Assembly: GCF_015477765.1 (NCBI RefSeq)
Contig: NZ_JADLQQ010000005.1
Location: forward strand, 62,001 to 126,000
DNA: 64,000 nt
Reading direction: 5' to 3'
DNA from: Nocardia transvalensis
GTDB lineage: Bacteria > Actinomycetota > Actinomycetes > Mycobacteriales > Mycobacteriaceae
In this document: piece after piece, positions 22,323-30,668 of the stretch
Layout: each line of letters starts with the position of its first letter
Numbering within the stretch: the first letter of the stretch is position 1
Program-made: the position numbers and the translations under genes
Notes under the pieces: model-generated
The model's input: the letters and a program-made list of their open reading frames with translations, nothing else
What the model was told of the DNA's origin: nothing
The model's database searches: none

Positions 22323-24221
22323 GTGATCGAATTCAGATTGTTAGGACCTGTCGAGCTCCGAGTGCTGGGAAGGCGTGTCGACCTGGGGCCTCCCCGGCAA
22401 TGCGGCATTCTGGCGGCATTGCTGGCCGAACCGGGACGTCCGCTCTCGATCGAAGCGCTGATCGATCGGGTCTGGGACGATGAACCTCCGGGTGCCGTGC
22501 GCAGTGTCGTATACACCTACATCGCGCGGCTGCGGCGGGCATTGAAAGCGGCAACCGAATGCACCGGCCGACCGGTGACCGTGTCCCGAAATGGCGGAGG
22601 GTATTTCGTGGACGTGCGGCCCGACCAAATCGACCTGTCGAATTTTCGCGCCCTGACCGACGGCGCCCGCGCGTTACCGGCCGACGACCCGCTGCGCGCC
22701 GAATATCTGGCACGTGCCCTGCAGCTGTGGCGCGGAGAGGCCCTGGCCGGATTGACCAGCGGGTGGGCCCGCCGGTTCAGCGACACACTTCGACAGCTCA
22801 AACACGAGACCATCGCGGAATGGGCCGACGCGGAACTTCGCGCCGGCCGCCATGCCCGGGCCATCGTCGAACTGCGCAAGGCACTGCTCGACGAGCCGCT
22901 CGCGGAGGAATTGCACGAGCGGCTCATCCGCGCGTATTACCTGGGTGGGCAGACCGCCGAGGCGCTGCGCCAATACGATCGCGCCCGCCGCTGCATCGCC
23001 GACGAACTCGGTGCCGACCTGGCACCGACCCTGCGCGTGCTGCACACGATGATTCTGCAGGGCCGCCCGCCCATCGTGCCGGGTAAGCCGCCCGGTCCCG
23101 CCGAGCCCCGGCCGGCTCGGCGACCGGCGACCAGACCGGCCACCGCACCCGAGAACGCCGTCGCACCCGACCAGGCACCCGATCTGCTGCCCATGGACGT
23201 CCTCGACTTCGGTGGGCGAGACCGCGAGGTCGTGTGGCTCGACGAGGCACTGTCGCGTCGCGCCGACGCTCGTCCGATCCTCATCACCGGCGGCCCCGGT
23301 GTGGGTAAGACGGCACTCGCCGTCCGAGCCGCACACATCCTGCGACCAGCGTTTCCCGATGGATGTCTCTATGCCGATCTGCGCGGCACCAGCGCGCTGC
23401 CCGCCCATCCGGGGACGATTCTCACCAGGTTCCTGCGGGCGCTCGGCACGTCCTCCGGCGCGATCCCGGCCGATCTCGACGCCCGCGCCGAGGCCTACCG
23501 AAATCGCGTGGCGGGTCGCCGGATCCTGATCGTCCTGGACGACGCCGCGAACGAGGAGCAGCTGCGGTTGCTGTTGCCCGGGGGCCGCGGCAGCGTGGCG
23601 CTCATGACGAGCCGGACCTGCCTCGCCGTCGCGGGGATGTGCCGGCACACGGTACGAGAATTGTCGGTCGCGGACAGCGTGGAGATGCTGTGCCGCATCG
23701 TCGGGCGAGCCCGGGTGCTCGGCGAACGGGACGCGGCCGAAGAACTGGCCGGCTACTGTTCGGGCCTGCCGTCCGCCCTGCGCATCGTCGCGAGCCGGAT
23801 GACGAGCCGACCGCATCGAACCTTCGACCAGCTGGCCGCCCGGCTTGCCGACGAGACGAATCGCCTGGACGAATTGTCCTTCGGCTCAATGGATATGCGC
23901 GCCTATATCGACTCGAGCTACGACAGGCTCGACCGCAGAGCCGCGCGCATGTTCACCCACCTCGGCAGCAATCTGCGGCCCGGCACGATCATCACCGCGT
24001 CGCCCGGTCTCGGATTCGACCGTATGATCGACGCCGAGGAGGCGTTGGATCGGCTGGTCGATGCGCACCTGCTGAATGTCGTCGGCCGCGACCCACTCGG
24101 GCGAATCCAGTACAGCATGCTCGACGTGTACCGGATCTATGCCGCGGAGCGGGGTCGTCGCCTGCCCCGGGCGGTCTCCACCGCATCGCTGACAGACCAT
24201 CTCCAGGTGATCACCAATTGA
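22323..24221 (+). CDS. SARP regulator with NB-ARC domain, no TPR tail
   Basis: A 632-aa regulator: winged helix (FRLLGPVELRVLGRRVDLGP to YIARLRRALK, residues 3-80), BTAD to ~250, a Pro/Arg linker, then an NB-ARC ATPase with Walker A GGPGVGKTA near residue 325 and ILIVLDDAANEEQ as Walker B. It stops soon after the NB-ARC winged-helix part; the TPR repeats of AfsR-type proteins are missing. The GTG start at 22323 lies 16 nt after the DUF1772 stop. It is a probable cluster-situated activator; its target could be the TCGAG-type boxes in this cluster. Confidence 0.86.
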   Translation: MIEFRLLGPVELRVLGRRVDLGPPRQCGILAALLAEPGRPLSIEALIDRVWDDEPPGAVRSVVYTYIARLRRALKAATECTGRPVTVSRNGGGYFVDVRPDQIDLSNFRALTDGARALPADDPLRAEYLARALQLWRGEALAGLTSGWARRFSDTLRQLKHETIAEWADAELRAGRHARAIVELRKALLDEPLAEELHERLIRAYYLGGQTAEALRQYDRARRCIADELGADLAPTLRVLHTMILQGRPPIVPGKPPGPAEPRPARRPATRPATAPENAVAPDQAPDLLPMDVLDFGGRDREVVWLDEALSRRADARPILITGGPGVGKTALAVRAAHILRPAFPDGCLYADLRGTSALPAHPGTILTRFLRALGTSSGAIPADLDARAEAYRNRVAGRRILIVLDDAANEEQLRLLLPGGRGSVALMTSRTCLAVAGMCRHTVRELSVADSVEMLCRIVGRARVLGERDAAEELAGYCSGLPSALRIVASRMTSRPHRTFDQLAARLADETNRLDELSFGSMDMRAYIDSSYDRLDRRAARMFTHLGSNLRPGTIITASPGLGFDRMIDAEEALDRLVDAHLLNVVGRDPLGRIQYSMLDVYRIYAAERGRRLPRAVSTASLTDHLQVITN

Positions 24222-24243
24222 ATTCAGGGTCAGGGAACAGATC

Positions 24244-24756
24244 ATGTCCACAGAGGTTGACCGAACCACCGAATATCCGTTCTCGGCGGCAGCGTTCCAC
24301 GATGCTGTACTGAATCGGGCGTACTGGGAGGCGCGGATCGCCGAGGTGGACGGCGAGGATGCGACATTGGATTCCTTCGAATCCGACGGCGCCACCGTGC
24401 GTTTGGCCGTCTCGAAGCTCATTCCCCCGGAGCGGATGCCGGACAAAGCAGCGCTGTTGCGCCCCTCCGGTGTCCGGTTCGAATACCGCGAGTCGTGGTC
24501 GGCTCTGGTCGACGGATGCTCCGAGGGGCACATGGACGGCCGCGTCGTCGGCGCACCGATCACGGTCTCGGCCGATTTTCGTCTGCGGGGCGATGATTCG
24601 CGATGCGTACTCCACTTCGCGGGCACGGTCACGGTCCACATCCCGGTCCTCGGCAAGCCGATCGAGGCGCGGATGATCGACGGTGTCCGGGAGGAAGCCG
24701 CCGATACAGCCTGTTTCACCGAACAATGGCTGCGAGCGCACAGAAGAGACAGCTGA
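24244..24756 (+). CDS. DUF2505 family protein
   Basis: A 170-aa protein matching the DUF2505 pattern: YPFSAAAFHDAVLNRAYWEARI near the N-terminus and LGKPIEARMIDGVREEAADTACFTEQWL at the end (quoted in part: IEARMIDGVREEA). The family is thought to be SRPBCC/START-like and may bind a hydrophobic ligand; function is unknown. It is 22 nt after the SARP gene and overlaps the next SDR start (TGATG), so it belongs to the rightward operon of the biosynthetic cluster. Confidence 0.7.
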   Translation: MSTEVDRTTEYPFSAAAFHDAVLNRAYWEARIAEVDGEDATLDSFESDGATVRLAVSKLIPPERMPDKAALLRPSGVRFEYRESWSALVDGCSEGHMDGRVVGAPITVSADFRLRGDDSRCVLHFAGTVTVHIPVLGKPIEARMIDGVREEAADTACFTEQWLRAHRRDS

Positions 24757-25658
24757 TGTCCGGATGGTTCGTCATCACCGGCGCATCGTCCGGGTTGGGT
24801 TCGGCAACAGCGAAGGAACTCGCCCGGGCCGGGCACAACACGATCCTGGCGTGCCGCGATCCCGCCCGCGCGGAAGCTGCCGCGCAGGAGATCCGCTGCG
24901 CCGCCTCGGATGCGCAGGTGCAGACCGTCATCGTCGACCTCGCCTCGATCTCGTCGGTTCACCGTGCGGCACAGATCCTCGCGGAGCAGCCACTGGCCGG
25001 AATCATCTGCAACGCAGGCTTGCAGATCGTGCACGGCGTCCGGGAATCGGCGGACGGGTATGAACTCACCTTCGCGACGAACCACCTCGGCCATTTCCAG
25101 TTGGTCACCGAGCTGGCCGGCGGACTGCCCGCCGGGTCACGAATCCTGGTGGTGTCCAGCGACGTTCATCAAGGCCCGCGAAAGTCGATGGGCTTCCCGG
25201 CACCGGTGTGGATGCACCCGAAGGATCTGGCCGACGTCGGCGTGCAACGCGATCGCGCCTCCGGCCGCGCCGGGCGCGTGCGCTACGCTACGTCCAAACT
25301 GGCCAATGTGTACTTCGCGTACGAGCTGGCCGAGCGTCTGCGCCCGCGCGGAATCGCCGTCAACGCCTTCAATCCGGGTCTGATGCCGGAGACCGGGCTG
25401 TCGCGCGACTATCCGGCACCGATGCGGCAGTCCTATCGGTTGCTGGCGCCGATGGTCCGGCGCCTGATGCCGATCGGGCGCAGCGTGGCGCAGTCCGCCG
25501 CCGATCTGGCCTGGCTTGCCACCGCCCCCGAGCTCGCCGAGGTCACCGGTCGCTACTTCACCGGCAGGACGCCGGTGGCGAGCGCGCCGGCCTCCTACGA
25601 CAGGCAGCGCGGCGACCTGCTGTGGCGGACCTCGGAAGAGCTCGTGCGGCAGGTGTGA
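24756..25658 (+). CDS. Short-chain dehydrogenase, retinol-dehydrogenase/LPOR-like
   Basis: A 300-aa extended-type SDR. Cofactor motif TGASSGLG at residues 7-14, CRDPARAE (NADP-type Arg), NAG in ICNAGLQ, TNHLGHFQL, and catalytic YATSK (in RVRYATSKLANVYFAYELA). Overall layout resembles protochlorophyllide-reductase/retinol-dehydrogenase-like SDRs that act on bulky lipophilic carbonyls. The ATG overlaps the DUF2505 stop. It ends 8 nt from the convergent membrane-protein gene. A ketone or aldehyde reduction in product tailoring is inferred. Confidence 0.82.
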   Translation: MSGWFVITGASSGLGSATAKELARAGHNTILACRDPARAEAAAQEIRCAASDAQVQTVIVDLASISSVHRAAQILAEQPLAGIICNAGLQIVHGVRESADGYELTFATNHLGHFQLVTELAGGLPAGSRILVVSSDVHQGPRKSMGFPAPVWMHPKDLADVGVQRDRASGRAGRVRYATSKLANVYFAYELAERLRPRGIAVNAFNPGLMPETGLSRDYPAPMRQSYRLLAPMVRRLMPIGRSVAQSAADLAWLATAPELAEVTGRYFTGRTPVASAPASYDRQRGDLLWRTSEELVRQV

Positions 25659-25665
25659 GCGAAGC

Positions 25666-26070
25666 TCAATCCCGCAGTGCCGCAGCCACGATCACGCCAC
25701 CGGCCAGTCCCGCCGCGGTCAGCAGCTCCCAGGCATCCGGATGTCCGGTAGCGCCGAGGCGACGGCGCTTGTTCAGCGTCACCGACGCATCGACGAGTTC
25801 GACTGCGACACCGAGCACGAACCAATGCCGAACCGGTTGCCGTCGGCGCAGCGACCACAGCGTGCCGATACCGATCACGGCATCGCGCAGTCCGAGCGCC
25901 CGCATCGGCAGGCGCACCGTCGCGGTGTCGGCCTCGCCGGTCCACGATCCGGCCACGAGCGCGGGCGCGGCGAACATCGACGTGCCGATCAGTACTCGTG
26001 CCAGGCCTTGGGACCAGGCCATCTGCTTCACCAGGGGCTGCGCTCGCCGCACGAGCCGGACCTCATCCAT
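25666..26070 (-). CDS. Small integral membrane protein, unknown function
   Basis: A 134-aa protein with about four hydrophobic stretches (for example RVLIGTSMFAAPALVAG, VLGVAVELVDASV, LTAAGLAGGVIVAAAL) and a basic linker. I do not recognise a characterised family. ATG 26070 follows GGAGAGGG. It is the last gene of the leftward operon of monooxygenase, methyltransferase and oxidoreductase, 13 nt after the oxidoreductase stop. Confidence 0.65.
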   Translation of the reverse strand: MDEVRLVRRAQPLVKQMAWSQGLARVLIGTSMFAAPALVAGSWTGEADTATVRLPMRALGLRDAVIGIGTLWSLRRRQPVRHWFVLGVAVELVDASVTLNKRRRLGATGHPDAWELLTAAGLAGGVIVAAALRD

Positions 26071-26083
26071 ATCCCTCTCCTGC

Positions 26084-27037
26084 TCAGGATTGCTGCCTGT
26101 ACGTGACCGACTCGTCGACGACCACGACGATCTTGCCGCGGGTGTGGCTGCCCTGGCTCAGCCGATGCGCCTGCGCGGTCTCGCGCAGCGGGAAGGTGTG
26201 GCTCACCTCGACCTTCACGGCGCCGTCGGCCGCCATCCGGGCGACCGTCGCGAGGTCGGGCCCGTGCGGCCGGGCCAGCACGTAGTGCCCACCCGCGGAA
26301 CGGACGCCGGGGTCGACGACGGAGGCCAATCTGCCGCCCGGCCGCAGCAATGGCCCCAGCGTGCGCAACGTCCGCTTGCCGGCGGCGTCGAGAACCGCGT
26401 CGACTCCGCCGGGAGCAAGCGCCGCAACCGATTCCGCCAGTCCGCGACGGTAATCGACCGGCTCGGCACCGAGCGATTTCACGAACTCGTGGTTGGGCGG
26501 ACTTGCCGTTCCGATCACTCGCGCGCCGAGGTTCACCGCGATCTGGACCGCGACACTGCCCACCCCGCCCGCCGCGGCATGGACCAGCACGGTCTGTCCC
26601 CGCCGCACGTCCAGAGCGCGCACCAGCGCCTGATACGCCGTGATACCGGCCAGGGGCAGCGCCGCGGCCTCGAGCCAGCCCAGCCGGGCGGGTTTGCGGG
26701 TGACCGCGCGGGTGGGCACCACCGCGATCTCACCGAACGTGCCGCGGGACAGGTAATCGTCGAGCTGAAATCCGATCACCTCGTCGCCCGCGGCGAATTC
26801 GGTGACACCGATGCCGACGTCGACGACGACACCCGCAAAGTCGCCGCCCGGGACCACCGGAAAGACGGTGTCGCACACCGAATCCAGATATCCCTCGCGT
26901 GCCTTCCAGTCGACGGGATTGACCGCCGCGGCCTTGATCCGGATCTTCACACTGTCCAGGCCCATCTTGGGTTCGGGCAGGTCGCCGTATTCCAGGACGT
27001 CCGCATCGCCGAAGCGGCGGTAGAACACTGCTTTCAT
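26084..27037 (-). CDS. NADP-dependent quinone oxidoreductase-like MDR protein
   Basis: A 317-aa medium-chain dehydrogenase/reductase without structural or catalytic zinc Cys residues, so of quinone-oxidoreductase/enoyl-reductase type. GroES-like N-terminus with NPVDWKAREG, PGGDFAGVV, and nucleotide motif VHAAAGGVGSVAVQIA. The C-terminus HTRGKIVVVVDE is typical. It may reduce an enone or quinone intermediate of the cluster product. It starts 2 nt after the methyltransferase stop, well inside the same operon. Confidence 0.83.
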   Translation of the reverse strand: MKAVFYRRFGDADVLEYGDLPEPKMGLDSVKIRIKAAAVNPVDWKAREGYLDSVCDTVFPVVPGGDFAGVVVDVGIGVTEFAAGDEVIGFQLDDYLSRGTFGEIAVVPTRAVTRKPARLGWLEAAALPLAGITAYQALVRALDVRRGQTVLVHAAAGGVGSVAVQIAVNLGARVIGTASPPNHEFVKSLGAEPVDYRRGLAESVAALAPGGVDAVLDAAGKRTLRTLGPLLRPGGRLASVVDPGVRSAGGHYVLARPHGPDLATVARMAADGAVKVEVSHTFPLRETAQAHRLSQGSHTRGKIVVVVDESVTYRQQS

Positions 27038-27039
27038 CG

Positions 27040-27768
27040 TTACTCCTCGACGAGGTCGACCGGGCGACGGGCGACACTCATATAGGTGGCCGAGACATCG
27101 GGGGTTCGCAGGAAGATCAATCGGCCGTCGCGCCGCTGACCGAGGATCGACAGTCCGCGCATCTTGTCCACCGGCACCAGCCCGGCGTCCGCGAGATACC
27201 GTCGCATCTCCTTCGGCGTGATGAAGTCCTGCCAGCGATGCGCCCCGCGCGGCACGATCCGGGTGAGGTATTCGGGAATCCAGATCATGACCAGACGCGA
27301 CAGCGGCGTCCGGTTGATCGTGTCGTAGAGGAACAGGCCCCCGGGCATCAGCACGCGGGCGATCTCGCCTATCGTCCGCGCCGGATCCTCGACGTGTTCG
27401 AGGACGTCCACACAGGTGACGACGTCGAAACAGCGGTCGTCGTAGGGTAATTCCTCGGCCTTCCCCACGGTGTAGTCGATGCGCCTGCCGGTCTGTTCGG
27501 CGTGCCGGCGCGCGGCGTCGATCAGTCGCGGCGACGGGTCGATCCCGCAGACGTCGGCACCGCGCTCGCACAGGAACTCGGTGGTGAAACCGCCGCCGCA
27601 GCCGACGTCGAGAACCCGCTTGCCCGTCCACTCCCCGACGAAGCGGTCGAAATATCGAAACCGCGGGCCCTGGAACGACGCCAGGCCCCGCATCCGCGAG
27701 TCGCGGTCCCACCAGCTGTCGGCGAATGCGCCGAAGAAATAGTCGTCGTTCACGGTGTGATCGGTCAT
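27040..27768 (-). CDS. SAM-dependent methyltransferase, UbiG-like
   Basis: A 242-aa class I methyltransferase. Motif I VLDVGCGGGFTTEFL, the acidic SAM-ribose site region CGIDPS, motif II YDDRCFDVVTCVDVLEHVED, and LMPGGLFLYDTINR. It is closest in layout to 3-demethylubiquinol O-methyltransferase (UbiG), whose members methylate phenolic oxygens. The ATG at 27768 overlaps the monooxygenase stop (ATGA). Position after a flavin hydroxylase suggests hydroxylation then O-methylation of the product. Confidence 0.85.
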   Translation of the reverse strand: MTDHTVNDDYFFGAFADSWWDRDSRMRGLASFQGPRFRYFDRFVGEWTGKRVLDVGCGGGFTTEFLCERGADVCGIDPSPRLIDAARRHAEQTGRRIDYTVGKAEELPYDDRCFDVVTCVDVLEHVEDPARTIGEIARVLMPGGLFLYDTINRTPLSRLVMIWIPEYLTRIVPRGAHRWQDFITPKEMRRYLADAGLVPVDKMRGLSILGQRRDGRLIFLRTPDVSATYMSVARRPVDLVEE

Positions 27769-28979
27769 CGGTTCTGCACTTCCGTACTCGACAGCGGTGG
27801 GGCCGGTGTGCGCCACCGTTTCGCATAGGCGATCTGGTCGCGCTCGGCGATGCGGAACGCCAGCGTCGGCCAGACGAGCCGCATGAACATCTCCCGCGCG
27901 GCGATCAGCAGCGGATGCTCCACCGCGCCCATCCGGCCGATCAGCCAGGCGACGCGTTGCATCGAGGCGGTGCGGCCGCGCCGGTCTCGCTCATAGCGCC
28001 GCAGTGCGCGCGCGGGATCGTCAGGGCGGGCACCGAGCCGGTCGGCGAGCACGAGCGCATCCTCGAGCGCCTGGCACGCGCCCTGACCGATATTGAACGT
28101 GATCGGGTGCGCCGCATCGCCGAGCAACGTGACGCGGCCGGTTCCCCAGCGCCGGTCCGGCTTTCGGTCGAGCACGTCGCTGCGGATGATCTCCGTCTCC
28201 GGCGTGGCCGCGAGGATGTCCTGGACCGGCGGCATCCACCCGCGATGACGATCGGCGAGCAGTGCCGCGACGCCGGGCCCGTCGTGACCTCCGGGCGGGC
28301 CGTTGGCCACGCTCATCCAGTGCACGACACCGGGCGCGACGTCGTAGAAGGTGAATCGGGTGCCGCGACCGAAGAGTGCGTAGAAACTGCCGGGCGGGAT
28401 CAGCTCGTGCTCCAGGTATCCCTTACCGCGCCAGGCGATATAGCCGTTGAACCGGGGCGGCGCGGCACCGAGCAGCCCGGCGCGCACCACACTGTGGATG
28501 CCGTCGGCGCCGATGAGCACGTCGCCGCGCTCGTACCGCCCGTCGGCGAGCCGCACGGTGACACCGTCCGTGTCCTGGGTGAAGCCGACCACCCCGGCCC
28601 CGGTGCGCACCGGGTCGCCCGCCAGCGCACGACGCAGGATCGCGTGCAGGACCGATCGCTCTACGGCGAGGGTCGGCCGACCGTACTCGGCCACGAAGTC
28701 ACCGACCGGCCACGCGCCGAATATCTCGCCCCGCCAAGTGCCGAAGTGGCAGATCCGCTGTGCGGGTGCGGTTTCCAGTACGGCGTCGGCGACGCCGAGA
28801 CGGTCGAGCGCGATCGTGCCGTTGGTCCAGATGTGCAGTCCGGCACCACCATCGCGCAGGGCATCGGCGCTTTCGAACACACTGACCTGGAAACCCTTGT
28901 GTTGCAGGGCAACTGCGGCGGCCAGGCCGCCTATGCCGCCACCGGCGACGAGAACACGCCGCACCGGTTCCGCTGACAT
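27765..28979 (-). CDS. FAD-dependent monooxygenase (PHBH fold)
   Basis: A 404-aa class A flavoprotein monooxygenase. FAD motif VAGGGIGGLAAAVAL at the N-terminus, DVLIGADGIHSVVR (DG motif) in the middle, and GRVTLLGDAAHPITFNIGQG (GD motif). Layout resembles zeaxanthin-epoxidase-like and aromatic hydroxylases. It is the first gene of a leftward tailoring operon, with a TCGAG-type repeat 65-85 nt upstream. A hydroxylase or epoxidase acting on the polyketide is inferred. Confidence 0.87.
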   Translation of the reverse strand: MSAEPVRRVLVAGGGIGGLAAAVALQHKGFQVSVFESADALRDGGAGLHIWTNGTIALDRLGVADAVLETAPAQRICHFGTWRGEIFGAWPVGDFVAEYGRPTLAVERSVLHAILRRALAGDPVRTGAGVVGFTQDTDGVTVRLADGRYERGDVLIGADGIHSVVRAGLLGAAPPRFNGYIAWRGKGYLEHELIPPGSFYALFGRGTRFTFYDVAPGVVHWMSVANGPPGGHDGPGVAALLADRHRGWMPPVQDILAATPETEIIRSDVLDRKPDRRWGTGRVTLLGDAAHPITFNIGQGACQALEDALVLADRLGARPDDPARALRRYERDRRGRTASMQRVAWLIGRMGAVEHPLLIAAREMFMRLVWPTLAFRIAERDQIAYAKRWRTPAPPLSSTEVQNR

Positions 28980-29044
28980 CGCCGTATCTCCTTCACCGCC
29001 GGCGGGAATGGTGATCCCAGTGTGGGCCGGGCTGTTTGACGACT

Positions 29045-29062
29045 ATCTCGAGCACACCTCGA
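29045..29062 (-). promoter_or_regulatory. SARP box candidate upstream of the monooxygenase operon
   Basis: On the minus strand the sequence is TCGAGGT-GTGC-TCGAGAT: two TCGAGnn heptamers at 11-bp spacing, about 65 nt upstream of the monooxygenase start. This is the DnrI/ActII-ORF4 arrangement. No clear -10 was found 8 bp downstream. It partly overlaps the hairpin that ends the preceding operon. Confidence 0.55.
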
Positions 29063-29094
29063 GGAACTCGCCGTCATCGACGAGTTCCTCGAGG
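29057..29094 (-). terminator. Hairpin at the end of the PKS operon
   Basis: CCTCGAGGAACTCG (29057-29070) and CGAGTTCCTCGAGG (29081-29094) are perfect 14-bp complementary arms with a 10-nt loop. The loop contains the stop codon of the SnoaL-like gene (29074-29076). No U-tract follows, as usual for actinobacterial terminators. It separates the PKS operon from the tailoring operon, and its left arm overlaps one half of the TCGAG repeat. Confidence 0.55.
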
Positions 29095-29532
29095 ACCCCT
29101 CACATGTCCTCCCGGTGCCAGCCAGCCGAGCCCGAGCGCGGAGAGCACGCTCGACTCGACGCCGATCCCCCATCGCTCGGCAATGAGCCCGTCGGCCAGG
29201 CGCCAGATCACGACGCCGTGGAACTCGATCGCCTCACCCGTCGGCGGCAGGCCCAGGAACTCACCGAGATGTGTTCCGCGCCAAGTATTGTGGATGACGA
29301 CATACTCCCGGTGGGCGCTCATCGCCTCGATCGTGACGTGCAGGTCCGGAAATCCGGTGCGCAATCCGGCGATGGTGTACCTGACCCCGTCGCGTCCCTC
29401 GGGCGCGCCCGGTAGCGGCTGGTGATCGATCACGTCGGGCCGGTAGATCTCGTCGACGACGGAGAAGTCGCCGCGGTTGACGAACTCGTCGAAGACGCGG
29501 CGGATGACGGCCTTGTTGTACTCCTCATCCAT
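29074..29532 (-). CDS. SnoaL-like polyketide cyclase/hydrolase-fold protein
   Basis: A 152-aa SnoaL-like (NTF2-fold) protein: NKAVIRRVFDEFVNRGD, VIDHQPLPG, the LRTGFPDLHVTIE segment, and HGVVIWRLADGLIAERWG are characteristic. Members include polyketide aldol cyclases as well as many ester cyclases of unknown role. The start overlaps the KAS III-like gene by 8 nt, so it is the last gene of the PKS operon. A cyclisation or isomerisation step is plausible. The final residues overlap the terminator hairpin. Confidence 0.8.
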   Translation of the reverse strand: MDEEYNKAVIRRVFDEFVNRGDFSVVDEIYRPDVIDHQPLPGAPEGRDGVRYTIAGLRTGFPDLHVTIEAMSAHREYVVIHNTWRGTHLGEFLGLPPTGEAIEFHGVVIWRLADGLIAERWGIGVESSVLSALGLGWLAPGGHVRGPRGTRR

Positions 29533-30652
29533 GGCGCTCCGCCCGCGGTGGTGTGGGCGCCTCCCATTCCAGGGTCAGCCCCGCGTAGACGTAGCGGCTG
29601 GCCTCGACGCCGAGCAGCAGCACCGTGGCGCCGGGACGGATCCTGCCGCTCACCCAGCCCGCATCCAGTGCCAGCGCAACCGCGGCCGCACCGGTCGCAC
29701 CGACGTCGGAGAGGTTCTCCACGAGGCATTTCTGCAGGGCGGCCTGGTCCGCACCGGAGATGCCTGCGGCGTCGAATCCCTCCGCGAAGTATTCCGCGTT
29801 GCCCTCCGGCAGGACGCAGGCGTCGATGTCGGAGATCGCCAGCCCGGTGCGGGCGAGCATGTCGCGCAGGGCGGTGTGGAAGACCTGCGGGCCGACCGTG
29901 GCCGTGCCCGCGACATCGAGTTCGATCTCCACCAGTCGCTTGCGCCGCGCCTGCTCCGCGGCGGGCAGATCGGTACCGCCACCGACGATCCGCATGCCGG
30001 GCCTGCGCTGTCCCCCCAGGCACTGGGTGGCGAAGACGTGCAGGCCGGGCTTTCGCGGCGGCGGGTGCTGGGCATCCGCGCGCAGCACCACGGCACCGGC
30101 ACCGTCACCGAAGGTGTAGAGACAGAGCCGATCTCGCATCCGAACCCGCTGCGGATCCTTGCCGAGGTACACGGGAACGAGCAGCGGCGAGATCGACTCC
30201 GCACCGATCACCACCGCGGTGTCGTAGGTGCCGTCGGCGAGCAGCCGCCGCGCGTAGTCCACGCCCTGCACGAATCCCGCGCACGCCGCCCGGAACTCCA
30301 TCGCAGCACAGTGTGGCAGACCCAGCTGCTCCTGGACGTAGGTCACGGCCGCGGGCAGGGGATACTCCGGGCTGGCCGTCGACATGATCAGCAGATCCAC
30401 CTCGTCCGGATCCACCGCGGCCCGGTCGAGCGCCTGTTGTGCGGCCGCCACGGCCATCGCCGAGGTACCGGTTCGGTGCGAGCCGGTCTCGGGGTCGGCG
30501 ATCCAGTACCGGGAGCGGACCTGGATGCCGTCGGCCACCTCCTCGGGCAGCGGTCCGCACAGCCGCGCCAGCCGGGCGTTGTCGATGGGTTCGCCGGGCA
30601 CGTGTGCGCCGGTGCTGAGGACGGACACATGCCGGTCGGTCGTACTGGGCAT
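29525..30652 (-). CDS. KAS III-like ketosynthase/acyltransferase with non-canonical active site
   Basis: A 375-aa FabH-fold thiolase-superfamily protein. Nucleophile Cys124 is present (FRAACAGFVQG). At the catalytic-His position the family motif PHQAN reads LPEGN (281-285), placing Glu283 where His is expected, and the Asn of GNT is Ala319 (GAT, 318-320). So the Cys-His-Asn triad is reduced to Cys. It may be a primer-selecting condensing enzyme of unusual chemistry or an acyltransferase like DpsC/CerJ-type relatives. ATG 30652 lies 16 nt after the KS-CLF stop. Confidence 0.82.
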   Translation of the reverse strand: MPSTTDRHVSVLSTGAHVPGEPIDNARLARLCGPLPEEVADGIQVRSRYWIADPETGSHRTGTSAMAVAAAQQALDRAAVDPDEVDLLIMSTASPEYPLPAAVTYVQEQLGLPHCAAMEFRAACAGFVQGVDYARRLLADGTYDTAVVIGAESISPLLVPVYLGKDPQRVRMRDRLCLYTFGDGAGAVVLRADAQHPPPRKPGLHVFATQCLGGQRRPGMRIVGGGTDLPAAEQARRKRLVEIELDVAGTATVGPQVFHTALRDMLARTGLAISDIDACVLPEGNAEYFAEGFDAAGISGADQAALQKCLVENLSDVGATGAAAVALALDAGWVSGRIRPGATVLLLGVEASRYVYAGLTLEWEAPTPPRAERHG

Positions 30653-30668
30653 GGTGGATCACTCCGTT

